Shown in pieces: positions 33,947-43,403 of a stretch of DNA of 64,000 nt. Source of the DNA: Corynebacterium breve (GTDB lineage: Bacteria; Actinomycetota; Actinomycetes; Mycobacteriales; Mycobacteriaceae); NCBI RefSeq assembly GCF_030252165.1, contig NZ_CP126969.1:992001-1056000 (forward strand), in the 5' to 3' direction. The notes beneath the pieces were generated by a model. The model was not told the origin of the DNA and ran no database searches. It saw nothing but the letters and a program-made list of their open reading frames with translations. How positions within the stretch are numbered: position 1 is the stretch's first letter; every line of letters starts with the position of its first letter. A program made the position numbers and the translations under genes.

Positions 33947-33962
33947 TCGATGGTATGTTCGA
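33947..33962. promoter_or_regulatory. Probable LexA (SOS) box upstream of uvrA
   Basis: TCGATGGTATGTTCGA has 8 of 8 matches in the right half to the corynebacterial SOS consensus (TCGAA-M-ANN-TGTTCGA) and keeps the TCGA of the left half. It lies 46 bases upstream of the uvrA GTG. UvrA is a classic LexA target. Mismatches in the left arm suggest moderate affinity. Confidence 0.65.
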
Positions 33963-34007
33963 CAATGTTGCTCTGGTTCGCTCCTCAAAGCAAGGACAGG
34001 TCTCTAC

Positions 34008-36860
34008 GTGGCTGACAAGCTCATCGTGCAAGGCGCACGCCAACACAACCTCAAAGGTATTGATATTGAACTGCCACGCGACAAAATGGTCGTGTTCACG
34101 GGGCTCTCGGGCTCTGGCAAATCATCATTGGCCTTTGACACCATATTTGCCGAAGGGCAGCGTCGCTACGTCGAATCCCTGAGCTCCTATGCACGCATGT
34201 TCCTAGGCCAAATGGACAAACCGGACGTTGATTTCATTGACGGTTTGTCACCGGCTGTCTCGATTGACCAGAAGTCCACTAACCGTAACCCGCGGTCCAC
34301 CGTGGGTACCATCACGGAGATTTACGATTATCTGCGATTGCTCTATGCTCGCGCCGGCACACCCCATTGTCCGCAGTGCGACGAGCCAATTGCGCGCCAG
34401 ACTCCGCAGCAGATTGTGGATCAAGTCCTCAGCATGGAAGAGCGCAAAAAGTTTCAGGTTCTCGCGCCAGTAGTCCGGAAGCGAAAAGGAGAGTTTGTCG
34501 ATCTGTTGAAGGATCTCTCAGCTCAGGGGTTCTCGCGCGTCAAGGTGGACGGCGAGGTGTACTCGCTTTCAGAGCCGCCGATACTGAAGAAGCAGATCAA
34601 GCACACCATTGATGTCATCGTCGACCGACTCCAAGTAAAAGAGAGCCAGAAACAGCGCCTGACTGATTCGGTGGAGACAGCGCTGCGGCTTGCCGATGGA
34701 CTCGTTGTCCTAGAGTTCGTCGATGAACCTGAAGATTCCGAAGCGCGCTACGCAATTTTCTCCGAGAAGATGGCCTGCCCGAACGGTCACACTTTGGACA
34801 TCGATTCCTACGAGCCACGATCATTTTCTTTCAACGCACCATTTGGCGCTTGCCCGGCGTGTGATGGCCTAGGCACCCGCACAGAGATGGATGCCGATTT
34901 GATCGTTCCCGATCCCGACGCACCAGCGGTTGATGCCTTCCAACCGTGGAACTCCAGCCCAAACAAGAGCTACTTTGTCAAACTCATCGAGGGGCTTGCA
35001 AAAGAACTAGAATTCGACCCGAGTACGCCGTTCTCGCAGCTCAAAAAGTCAGAGCAAAGCGCTCTGCTAGAGGGCTCGCCGGTCCAGGTATCCGTGCGCT
35101 ACAAGAATCGCTACGGTCGTCAGCGCAACTTCACATCAGCGTTCGAGGGCGTGATGGGCTACTTGCGACGAAAGCTCGACATGGCGGAGACAGAAGCTGC
35201 CAAAGAACGCTATTTGTCCTATACCCGCGAAGTGGCGTGCCCGACCTGTAAGGGTGCTCGTCTAAAGCCGGAGATTCTGGCAGTTCGCCTCAACTCGTCC
35301 ACACACGGTGAACTGTCTATTGCCGATCTCACCGCGCTTTCGATCAACGATGCTTCCAACTTCTTGGACCATCTAACTTTGGGTTACCGCGAGGAAATGA
35401 TTGCCGGCGCCGTACTCAAAGAAACACAAGCTCGCCTACACTTTTTGATCGATGTTGGGCTCACTTACCTCACCCTCGACCGCTCGGCTGGCACGCTCTC
35501 GGGTGGTGAGGCGCAGCGCATTCGTCTGGCAACACAGATTGGCTCGGGTCTCGCCGGCGTGATGTATGTCCTCGACGAGCCCTCGATCGGATTGCACCAG
35601 CGCGACAATAGGCGTTTGATTTCCACTCTGAAGAAACTGCGGGACATCGGCAACACACTTATCGTTGTTGAACACGACGAAGACACCATCCGTGAAGCTG
35701 ATTGGCTGATCGACATTGGGCCCGCAGCGGGTGAATATGGCGGTGAAGTCGTCTACCAAGGACCGCCAAAAGGAATTCTGACGGCCAAGAACTCGGTAAC
35801 CGGGGACTACCTTTCTGGTCGCAAGAAAATCGAGGTACCCGCTTCACGACGACCAGTGGATCCGGAACGGCAGCTCCACATAATCGGCGCTCGCGAGAAC
35901 AACTTGGACAATATTGATGTGGATATTCCGCTGGGTGTCCTCGTTGCGGTGACCGGTGTGTCTGGGTCAGGCAAGTCCACGATGGTGAACCAGATCTTGG
36001 CCAAGACGCTGCAGAATAATCTGAACCGTTCACGACAAGTACCTGGGCGAGTGAAAAGGGTCGAGGGAGTAGAACATTTGGACAAGCTGGTTCAGGTTGA
36101 CCAATCGCCAATCGGCAGGACCCCTCGATCAAATCCGGCTACCTATACGGGTGTATTCGACAAAATACGCAACCTTTTCGCGGAGACTCATGAAGCGAAA
36201 GTCCGTGGCTACAAAGCGGGGCGATTCTCCTTCAACGTTAAGGGCGGACGCTGCGAGGCCTGCCGTGGAGACGGCACTATCAAGATCGAGATGAACTTTC
36301 TGCCAGACGTGTACGTTCCTTGCGAAGTGTGCGGGGGAACACGCTTTAACCGCGAGACTCTAGAGGTTCGTTACAAGGGCAAGAACATCGCCGAGGTTTT
36401 GGACATGCCTATCTCGGAAGCCACCGAGTTTTTTGAGCCGATCCAGTCCATCCACCGGTATCTCGCGACCTTGGCAGATGTTGGCCTCGGATATGTCCGC
36501 TTGGGACAAGCCGCAACCACCCTCTCAGGCGGTGAGGCGCAGCGTGTGAAGCTCGCTGCGGAACTCCAAAAGCGCTCAAACGGACGGACAATTTACATCC
36601 TCGACGAGCCAACAACTGGCTTGCACTTTGAAGATATCCGCAAGCTCTTGATGGTGTTGCAAGGCCTCGTCGAGAAGGGCAATACAGTCCTGGTGATCGA
36701 GCACAACCTAGATGTGGTGAAGTCCGCCGACTGGGTAATCGATATGGGCCCAGAAGGTGGCAGTGGCGGTGGACGCGTTGTTGCACAAGGCACGCCGGAA
36801 GACGTGGCCAAGGTTGACGGCTCTTACACAGGTTCATACTTGTCCGAGTTGTTGGTCTGA
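34008..36860 (+). CDS. uvrA: Excinuclease ABC subunit A
   Basis: UvrA finds bulky DNA damage and loads UvrB. The 950-residue protein has two ABC ATPase modules: Walker [21 protein letters not shown] near residue 31 and [14 protein letters not shown] near 650, with signatures [16 protein letters not shown] and [16 protein letters not shown]. Zinc-site segments include CPNGH ... CPACDGLG and CEACRGDG ... [10 protein letters not shown]. The GTG at 34008 gives the standard [17 protein letters not shown] probable SOS box precedes it. The 3' end overlaps the convergent DUF2339 gene by 37 bases. Confidence 0.97.
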   Translation: MADKLIVQGARQHNLKGIDIELPRDKMVVFTGLSGSGKSSLAFDTIFAEGQRRYVESLSSYARMFLGQMDKPDVDFIDGLSPAVSIDQKSTNRNPRSTVGTITEIYDYLRLLYARAGTPHCPQCDEPIARQTPQQIVDQVLSMEERKKFQVLAPVVRKRKGEFVDLLKDLSAQGFSRVKVDGEVYSLSEPPILKKQIKHTIDVIVDRLQVKESQKQRLTDSVETALRLADGLVVLEFVDEPEDSEARYAIFSEKMACPNGHTLDIDSYEPRSFSFNAPFGACPACDGLGTRTEMDADLIVPDPDAPAVDAFQPWNSSPNKSYFVKLIEGLAKELEFDPSTPFSQLKKSEQSALLEGSPVQVSVRYKNRYGRQRNFTSAFEGVMGYLRRKLDMAETEAAKERYLSYTREVACPTCKGARLKPEILAVRLNSSTHGELSIADLTALSINDASNFLDHLTLGYREEMIAGAVLKETQARLHFLIDVGLTYLTLDRSAGTLSGGEAQRIRLATQIGSGLAGVMYVLDEPSIGLHQRDNRRLISTLKKLRDIGNTLIVVEHDEDTIREADWLIDIGPAAGEYGGEVVYQGPPKGILTAKNSVTGDYLSGRKKIEVPASRRPVDPERQLHIIGARENNLDNIDVDIPLGVLVAVTGVSGSGKSTMVNQILAKTLQNNLNRSRQVPGRVKRVEGVEHLDKLVQVDQSPIGRTPRSNPATYTGVFDKIRNLFAETHEAKVRGYKAGRFSFNVKGGRCEACRGDGTIKIEMNFLPDVYVPCEVCGGTRFNRETLEVRYKGKNIAEVLDMPISEATEFFEPIQSIHRYLATLADVGLGYVRLGQAATTLSGGEAQRVKLAAELQKRSNGRTIYILDEPTTGLHFEDIRKLLMVLQGLVEKGNTVLVIEHNLDVVKSADWVIDMGPEGGSGGGRVVAQGTPEDVAKVDGSYTGSYLSELLV

Positions 36861-38821
36861 CTCTGGGCTTGGGGTTGGCGTCGTGCTCTGATCGCAGCAA
36901 TCGCGATGAGGATGATGCCGGAGATGATGAAAGCTACGACCTGTGGGATACCGCTCAGCGACGCAAGATCGAAGAAGATGAGCTTCATCACCGCGGCGAT
37001 TGCCAGGACAAAACCCGCTCCAAGACTCATCCTGTTGGACAGTCGGGTACGTGCCAGCAGTATCCAGGCTGCGAAGGTGATCCAAGTAACAGATACTGAC
37101 GCGTGGCCAATGACGAACCCGAGAATGAGAAGAGTCTGGGAACCAAAGCTGAAGACGAAGGACACAAATGTCACCACGGCCACCATGTAGAGGTGAAGGC
37201 CTACGACTCCAAATACGACGAGCAATTCACGGGGAACGGAATCAAACGCTGCTCGTCGCCAAAGCGCAAACACGAGGATCAGCGTCAAGCACACGGCTTG
37301 GAATTGAACCGACCCACTGACAATCTTCTCTGGTTGCAAGCCGAGCACAGCCGCACTCACCTCGTAGGTAAGGCCGAGCGCTGCAATGACCCAGAACGTC
37401 CACACCGGTACCCGATACGCCGGTCGGCGTTCCAAGACCAAGATGGCCGCTAGGAATCCTGCGAGGAAGAGAGTCAGTACCGCGGCCCGTCCGAAATCTT
37501 CATTGGTAAGCGCGGCCGGAAATTTGATATATAACGCAATAAAGAGCACTGCGCTGAAGCAAAGCCACGTGATCGGTGTGAGCTTCTGAGTGTCGTAATC
37601 TGGGAAGCGTCTCAAAGCTAGCTCGGTTGCGACTACACCGGCGGTGGCACCGACTAGCGTCAGTACCAGCCACCAACTATCGACAATTCCCACGACGATC
37701 AAGAGAATCACGATTGGGATCAAAGTCAACAACAGGGTCCGGTACGAGTTCGCATCGAAGCGCTCATCACTTTGTGGGGCACGGGCGGGGAAGAATACTT
37801 CGCCGGCCAATATCATTAGGACGAAGCCAATGAACGGTATGGTGACAGGACTTGTTTCAGCTGGTGTGAAATTGGACATTAATAGTCCTTGTTCAACAAC
37901 CAAAGCGCCTGCAAATACTCGAATGTGTGCCGCAACCGGTGGAGTATCGGCTTGTTTGTTGTGCCAAGTACTGATGACCAGCAATATCGGTAGGAGCGAG
38001 GTAATGAGCGCGGCATTAGGATCGTTGACCACGAAAAATGGGAGATAGATAAAGCCCGCGAAGGCCATCGCCTTGGTCAAGGTTGTGTTGGACAAGGTCC
38101 TTGCCACCATCAAATATCCCGCCCAAACCGCAACGTTTACAATCGCGCCCGTTGGATATGTCCACCACTCCAAAATCGCGACGAGAGACAGGATAATTAG
38201 GACTGATACCAGGAAAGACGTAATGAACAAGGCGTCGCTGCCGGCTGTCGCCTTGGATTTGCGTTGGATGAAGTAGCCAGCCACTAGTAGCGCAATGGCA
38301 AGCACCACAGACAAGATGACTCTGCCAAGCGGACCCAACAGTCCGCTTTGAATCGCCAGGGCGATACCAAGTGCGACACCGATAATCGTGATCATCGACC
38401 CGAGGACAGCAATGGTCCGCATAATGAGTTGCTCTGTGGACAACTTCTTGCGGGGAGGACGAGGAGGGCGCTCTGGCCTCGGATAGTTAACTGAAGGCGC
38501 AACAGGGGCCGCAGGGGACTTCGCTGCTGCAGCAGGTGGCGGTGAATATGGAGAGATGATCCTCGGTCGCTCTGGCTGCCACGGCAACTTCGGCTTTGTA
38601 GGCTGGCCAGCAGCAGGATGGATTTCAGTGCGCTGGGGACCCGTGGTTTCCACATTTGCTGATGAATCTTTCGCTACCAGTGCCGATGCTTCGAGTGTGT
38701 GAGTGAGTTCTCGCAATTGCGAAACAACGTCTTGTGTCTCAGTGGCCAAAGAATCAATCTTGGCAAGTGTGCGCCGAGCCTGAATGAAAAACTCGGGTCC
38801 TAATTGGGGAGTCGGTGCCAT
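36824..38821 (-). CDS. DUF2339 multi-spanning membrane protein
   Basis: A 665-residue protein. The N-terminal 60 residues are helical and polar ([20 protein letters not shown]), followed by a Pro/Ala-rich linker ([20 protein letters not shown]) and then a very hydrophobic body with more than a dozen predicted membrane helices, typical of DUF2339. The start at 38821 ([12 protein letters not shown]) is preferred because AAAGGA lies 9 bases before it; an in-frame ATG at 38893 exists. Function is unknown, although DUF2339 proteins sit in the envelope. Its 3' end overlaps uvrA by 37 bases. Confidence 0.85.
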   Translation of the reverse strand: MAPTPQLGPEFFIQARRTLAKIDSLATETQDVVSQLRELTHTLEASALVAKDSSANVETTGPQRTEIHPAAGQPTKPKLPWQPERPRIISPYSPPPAAAAKSPAAPVAPSVNYPRPERPPRPPRKKLSTEQLIMRTIAVLGSMITIIGVALGIALAIQSGLLGPLGRVILSVVLAIALLVAGYFIQRKSKATAGSDALFITSFLVSVLIILSLVAILEWWTYPTGAIVNVAVWAGYLMVARTLSNTTLTKAMAFAGFIYLPFFVVNDPNAALITSLLPILLVISTWHNKQADTPPVAAHIRVFAGALVVEQGLLMSNFTPAETSPVTIPFIGFVLMILAGEVFFPARAPQSDERFDANSYRTLLLTLIPIVILLIVVGIVDSWWLVLTLVGATAGVVATELALRRFPDYDTQKLTPITWLCFSAVLFIALYIKFPAALTNEDFGRAAVLTLFLAGFLAAILVLERRPAYRVPVWTFWVIAALGLTYEVSAAVLGLQPEKIVSGSVQFQAVCLTLILVFALWRRAAFDSVPRELLVVFGVVGLHLYMVAVVTFVSFVFSFGSQTLLILGFVIGHASVSVTWITFAAWILLARTRLSNRMSLGAGFVLAIAAVMKLIFFDLASLSGIPQVVAFIISGIILIAIAAIRARRQPQAQSQTNNSDKYEPV

Positions 38822-39012
38822 CGAAATACATCCTTTGGAAGAGGCCGGATTGGAAGCGGCTAGTCTCAAGAGCTTTGCGGGCTTGATTTCCATCTTTGCC
38901 CAAATTGTTGCCTATAACGCGGCGAATGATTCCCCTTCTGTTCACTCTCGTCGCTATCGTTGAATCGGAAATCGACAAATGAAAGCTAATTTGAAAGGGG
39001 AGTAGCGCACTC

Positions 39013-39813
39013 GTGGAATACAAAGCGGCCCCCGAAGGTTCCCGGAACTCCAAGAACTCTTGGGAGGACGATGAACTCACTCCCGACAACTACACAACTT
39101 CGCAGTTCGAGCGGGTGAATGGGAAAGGTGGCCATGCGTCAGCCCCCGAATTCGTGCAGCACGAAACGACGGCAGCAAGCGCACGGAGGAGTACCGGATT
39201 CTGGCCGATCTTTCTCGGTGCTGTGGGCGTAGTAGGTGCCTTGGCCCTAGGGATCTGGGGGTATAGCTGGTTCGCAGAGCAGGAGAACGACAATAATGCC
39301 GCCCCTATGACCACGACACGAGTGATTGCGCCAGAGCCGGCTAGCTCACTCCCGAATGCGACCTCATCGTCGGCTAGCTTTACGACGACCGCCTTGCCGA
39401 CAAAGTTCGCAACCCCCACTCGCGCCGCTGCACATACTACGATTACCTTTGAGTCGACGGAGTCTCAGTCGACTTCGGTAACGAGCGAACCTACTCCGAG
39501 TAGTGTGGGAACGACTTCCACTTCTGTATCCGAGGAATACACTTTCCGAGCGCCAGAAAACGCTGTCCAATGTGCTGCCAACGTTAACTGGCGAATTTTT
39601 ACCAGTGGACAAGACGAATGTGGATTTGCAAAGGACGTTGCGATTGCGATGGCGGGTAACTCCGGCATCGACGGTCAGCACGAAGTAGTCGTCGATAAGC
39701 AAAGCAGCGGTGAACAGGCAACCGTAACGTGCGCATGGGAAGGCGCTAACTCCTATACCTGCAATGGTGGGGGAGCCACTGTGGTTCTAGAGGACCGCGC
39801 AGTACGCGACTGA
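39013..39813 (+). CDS. Membrane-anchored Ser/Thr-rich surface protein
   Basis: A 266-residue protein with a cytoplasmic N-terminus of about 65 residues, one membrane segment (FWPIFLGAVGVVGALALGIW) and an outside part. The outside part is first a Ser/Thr/Pro-rich stalk (about residues 95-175), likely a target for glycosylation, then a small domain with cysteines (CAANVNWRIF, DECGFAKDVAIAMAGNSG, VTCAWEGANSYTCNGGG) that could form disulfides. GGGGAG about 10 bases upstream supports the GTG start. I do not recognise a family. It is divergent from the DUF2339 gene, which also has an envelope location. Confidence 0.75.
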   Translation: MEYKAAPEGSRNSKNSWEDDELTPDNYTTSQFERVNGKGGHASAPEFVQHETTAASARRSTGFWPIFLGAVGVVGALALGIWGYSWFAEQENDNNAAPMTTTRVIAPEPASSLPNATSSSASFTTTALPTKFATPTRAAAHTTITFESTESQSTSVTSEPTPSSVGTTSTSVSEEYTFRAPENAVQCAANVNWRIFTSGQDECGFAKDVAIAMAGNSGIDGQHEVVVDKQSSGEQATVTCAWEGANSYTCNGGGATVVLEDRAVRD

Positions 39814-39994
39814 CCGGCAATTTTGGTCTCGTGATTGGTATCTGCTAAAGTAGCGGTCACTACCGCCCACGCATCTTTTCTAGGTGCCAGGGTCGCAAGT
39901 GGAGTTAATCCCACCCCATACCGCCAGATGGTTGGTTACGGGTCCAAAACACACGGTAGATCACCACCAGTGGTGTGTCTGTGTGTGGAAGAAC

Positions 39995-40024
39995 TCCCGC
40001 GACGCTTCTCAAGCGCTCGCGGGA
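39995..40024 (+). promoter_or_regulatory. Leader hairpin of the infC operon, possible attenuator
   Basis: TCCCGCGA at 39995-40002 pairs with TCGCGGGA at 40017-40024, and CGCTT (40003-40007) with AAGCG (40011-40015); one C at 40016 is bulged and the loop is 3 bases. A short T-run (TTTGCGTT) follows. The stem lies about 65 bases before the infC start in a leader of more than 200 bases, where r-protein or IF3 autoregulation is expected. It may be a terminator that is relieved under some conditions. The mechanism is inferred. Confidence 0.55.
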
Positions 40025-40090
40025 TTTGCGTTAACACTACTCGCGAGAACTGGTAGCGAACCTAATTGTCTTTTAACTCGAGGAGTTCTC

Positions 40091-40615
40091 ATCAGCGCTG
40101 AAGCTCGGATCAACGAAAAAATCCGTGTCCCTGAAGTTCGTCTTGTCGGCCCATCCGGCGAGCAGGTAGGCGTCGTCCGTACCGACGACGCACGCAAGCT
40201 TGCATACGAAGCAGATCTAGATCTAGTTGAGGTGGCGCCAAACGCTAAGCCGCCAGTAGCCAAGATCATGGATTACGGCAAGTTCAAGTATGAACAGGCT
40301 CAAAAAGCCCGCGAATCTCGTAAGAATCAGCAGCAGACCGTGGTGAAGGAACAGAAGTTCCGTCCCAAGATCGATGAGCACGACTACCAGACGAAGAAGA
40401 ACAACGTTGTTCGCTTCCTGGAGAAGGGCAACAAGGTCAAGGTCACAATCATGTTCCGTGGCCGTGAGCAATCACGTCCGGAGCTCGGTTTCCGCCTTCT
40501 GGAGCGTCTGGCTGAGGAGGTTGCAGACATTGCAATCATCGAGTCCCGCCCTAAGCAAGACGGCCGAAACATGACCATGGTCCTTGGCCCAGCAGGCAAA
40601 AAGGGCAAGAAGTAG
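40091..40615 (+). CDS. infC: Translation initiation factor IF-3 (AUC start)
   Basis: IF-3 keeps 30S subunits free and proofreads start codons. The 174-residue protein ([20 protein letters not shown] ... [18 protein letters not shown]) is clearly IF-3. No ATG, GTG or TTG is in frame near the N-terminus; upstream in-frame codons are ACT-CGA-GGA-GTT-CTC. ATC at 40091, placed 5 bases after a perfect GAGGAG (40080-40085), is therefore the best start. Rare start codons of infC (AUU in E. coli) allow IF-3 to repress its own translation. It heads infC-rpmI-rplT. Confidence 0.9.
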   Translation: MSAEARINEKIRVPEVRLVGPSGEQVGVVRTDDARKLAYEADLDLVEVAPNAKPPVAKIMDYGKFKYEQAQKARESRKNQQQTVVKEQKFRPKIDEHDYQTKKNNVVRFLEKGNKVKVTIMFRGREQSRPELGFRLLERLAEEVADIAIIESRPKQDGRNMTMVLGPAGKKGKK

Positions 40616-40647
40616 ACCACTTTTTCAAACTCTGAAGGGTTTAAACA

Positions 40648-40842
40648 ATGAAGCAGAAGACCCACAAGGGCACCGCTAAGCGCATCAAGTTGACCGGCTC
40701 GGGCAAGCTGCGCCGTAACCAGGCTGGCAAGAAGCACCTGAACGAGCACAAGACCTCCAAGCGCGTGCGTCAGCTCAAGGGCGACGCACCAGTTGCAAAG
40801 GCTGACGTGCCACGCATGAAGAAGCTCCTCGGCCGCGCATAG
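40648..40842 (+). CDS. rpmI: 50S ribosomal protein L35
   Basis: A 64-residue, very basic protein, MKQKTHKGTAKRIKLTGSGK, identical in layout to bacterial L35. It lies 32 bases after infC with GAAGGG as ribosome site. In the usual infC-rpmI-rplT operon the three genes are co-regulated. Codon use is strongly optimised. Confidence 0.96.
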   Translation: MKQKTHKGTAKRIKLTGSGKLRRNQAGKKHLNEHKTSKRVRQLKGDAPVAKADVPRMKKLLGRA

Positions 40843-40899
40843 TTTCGCGACCCACTCCATTTCATCCAAAGTCTTTACTAGAAGTTAGGAAGTACAACT

Positions 40900-41283
40900 G
40901 TGGCACGTGTCAAGCGCTCAGTTAACGCCAAGAAGAAGCGTCGCGCGATTCTGAAGTCCGCAAAGGGCTACCGCGGCCAGCGCTCCCGCCTGTACCGTAA
41001 GGCGAAGGAACAGTGGTTGCACTCGATGACCTACGCTTACCGCGACCGTCGTAAGCGTAAGGCAGAGTTCCGCAAGCTGTGGATCCAGCGCATCAACGCT
41101 GCAGCTCGTATGAACGACATCACCTACAACCGTCTCATCCACGGCCTCAAGCTGGCTGAGATCGACGTCGACCGCAAGATCCTCGCAGACCTTGCAGTGA
41201 ACGACTTCGCAGCATTCTCCGCAATTTGCCAGGCTGCAAAGGCTGCTCTCCCTGAGGACGTTAACGCTCCAAAGGCTGCTTAA
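40900..41283 (+). CDS. rplT: 50S ribosomal protein L20
   Basis: A 127-residue r-protein beginning [20 protein letters not shown], with the long basic N-terminal extension that binds 23S rRNA and the globular C-terminal half ([20 protein letters not shown]). The start is a GTG at 40900 with TAGGAAG upstream. L20 represses this operon in several bacteria. A strong terminator follows 20 bases after the stop. Confidence 0.96.
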   Translation: MARVKRSVNAKKKRRAILKSAKGYRGQRSRLYRKAKEQWLHSMTYAYRDRRKRKAEFRKLWIQRINAAARMNDITYNRLIHGLKLAEIDVDRKILADLAVNDFAAFSAICQAAKAALPEDVNAPKAA

Positions 41284-41303
41284 GCTCCGATTGCTTAACG
41301 ACG

Positions 41304-41339
41304 ACCACCCGCCCCGGATCACCGGCGCGGGTGGTTTTT
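41304..41339 (+). terminator. Terminator of infC-rpmI-rplT
   Basis: ACCACCCGC (41304-41312) pairs with GCGGGTGGT (41327-41335), followed by TTTTTG. It ends the ribosomal operon before the methylase gene. Confidence 0.9.
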
Positions 41340-41350
41340 GCTTGCGGTTC

Positions 41351-41356
41351 TATAGT
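41351..41356 (+). promoter_or_regulatory. -10 box for the rRNA/tRNA methylase gene
   Basis: TATAGT at 41351-41356 lies 28 bases before the ATG at 41385 and just after the ribosomal terminator. No convincing -35 at 17 bases, so the assignment is moderate. Confidence 0.45.
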
Positions 41357-41384
41357 CTGATGACTTGCCATTAGACTGAAATTC

Positions 41385-42230
41385 ATGGCACTTGATTTCT
41401 CCGAACCTTTCACAGAGCGCACTCCACGAGTGGTTAACGCGGCAAAGCTACATCGCGCGGCGGCTCGTCGTAAAGCAAACCAGTTCTTGGTGGAGGGCGA
41501 AAACGCTGTCGAGGCAGCAGTTGCGACGGGCGCGGCAACCGACATCTTCGTCACGGAGGAAGCGGCGGATCGTTTCGCCGACGTGGTGACCACCGCTGGT
41601 TATATGGATGTGTACACCCACGCGATCAACGACAAGGCAGCCGCGGCGTTGTCGGATACCGTTTCGACAACAGGCATCTTCGCTGTGTGCAAGCCGGTGA
41701 CGTGGACCGTAGGCCAAGTGCTAAAGGGGCGGACCAACTTCGTTGCAGTGGGCGTAGAAACCAACGATCCAGGTAACGCCGGTACCCTTATTCGCATCGC
41801 TGATGCGGTTGGTGCCGATGGAGTGATTTTCGCCGGCGACACGGTAGACCCCCAATCGGGCAAGGCTGTACGAGCATCAGCAGGTTCGATCTTCCACACA
41901 CCAGTTGCCAGGGACAGGGATGTCAAAGGCGTCATTGGTCAGCTGAAGGCTGCAGGTCTGAAAATCGTTGCCACCACGATGGATGGTGAAGTAGGCCTCG
42001 ACCAAGCGGAGGGAATCTTGGCGCAGCCTACGGCGTGGTTATTTGGCAACGAAGCTCACGGGCTAGACGATGACATTGCTTCCAACGCCGACTACCGGGT
42101 GTCGATCCCGATCCACGGTTCTGCTGAGTCCCTGAATATGGCGACGGCTGCTGCGATGTGCCTGTGGGAGTCCTCGAAGGCACATTACGAACCCGAGGAC
42201 GAAACAGATCAAGGGCCCGCGGAAAGCTAG
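41385..42230 (+). CDS. SpoU/TrmH-family RNA 2'-O-methyltransferase
   Basis: A 281-residue SPOUT methyltransferase that methylates a ribose 2'-OH in rRNA or tRNA. An N-terminal substrate-binding domain (FLVEGENAVEAAVATGAATD) is followed by motif 1 NDPGNAGTLIRIADAVGADG, motif 2 WLFGNEAHGLDDDI and motif 3 SIPIHGSAESLNMATAAAMC, which form the knotted SAM site. TsnR-type proteins of this group modify the 23S rRNA GTPase centre and can give thiostrepton resistance, but the target here is unknown. It is placed between rplT and pheS, a common location. Confidence 0.9.
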   Translation: MALDFSEPFTERTPRVVNAAKLHRAAARRKANQFLVEGENAVEAAVATGAATDIFVTEEAADRFADVVTTAGYMDVYTHAINDKAAAALSDTVSTTGIFAVCKPVTWTVGQVLKGRTNFVAVGVETNDPGNAGTLIRIADAVGADGVIFAGDTVDPQSGKAVRASAGSIFHTPVARDRDVKGVIGQLKAAGLKIVATTMDGEVGLDQAEGILAQPTAWLFGNEAHGLDDDIASNADYRVSIPIHGSAESLNMATAAAMCLWESSKAHYEPEDETDQGPAES

Positions 42231-43388
<1,158 letters not shown>

Positions 43389-43403
43389 GGGGAGGACTTA
43401 GAC

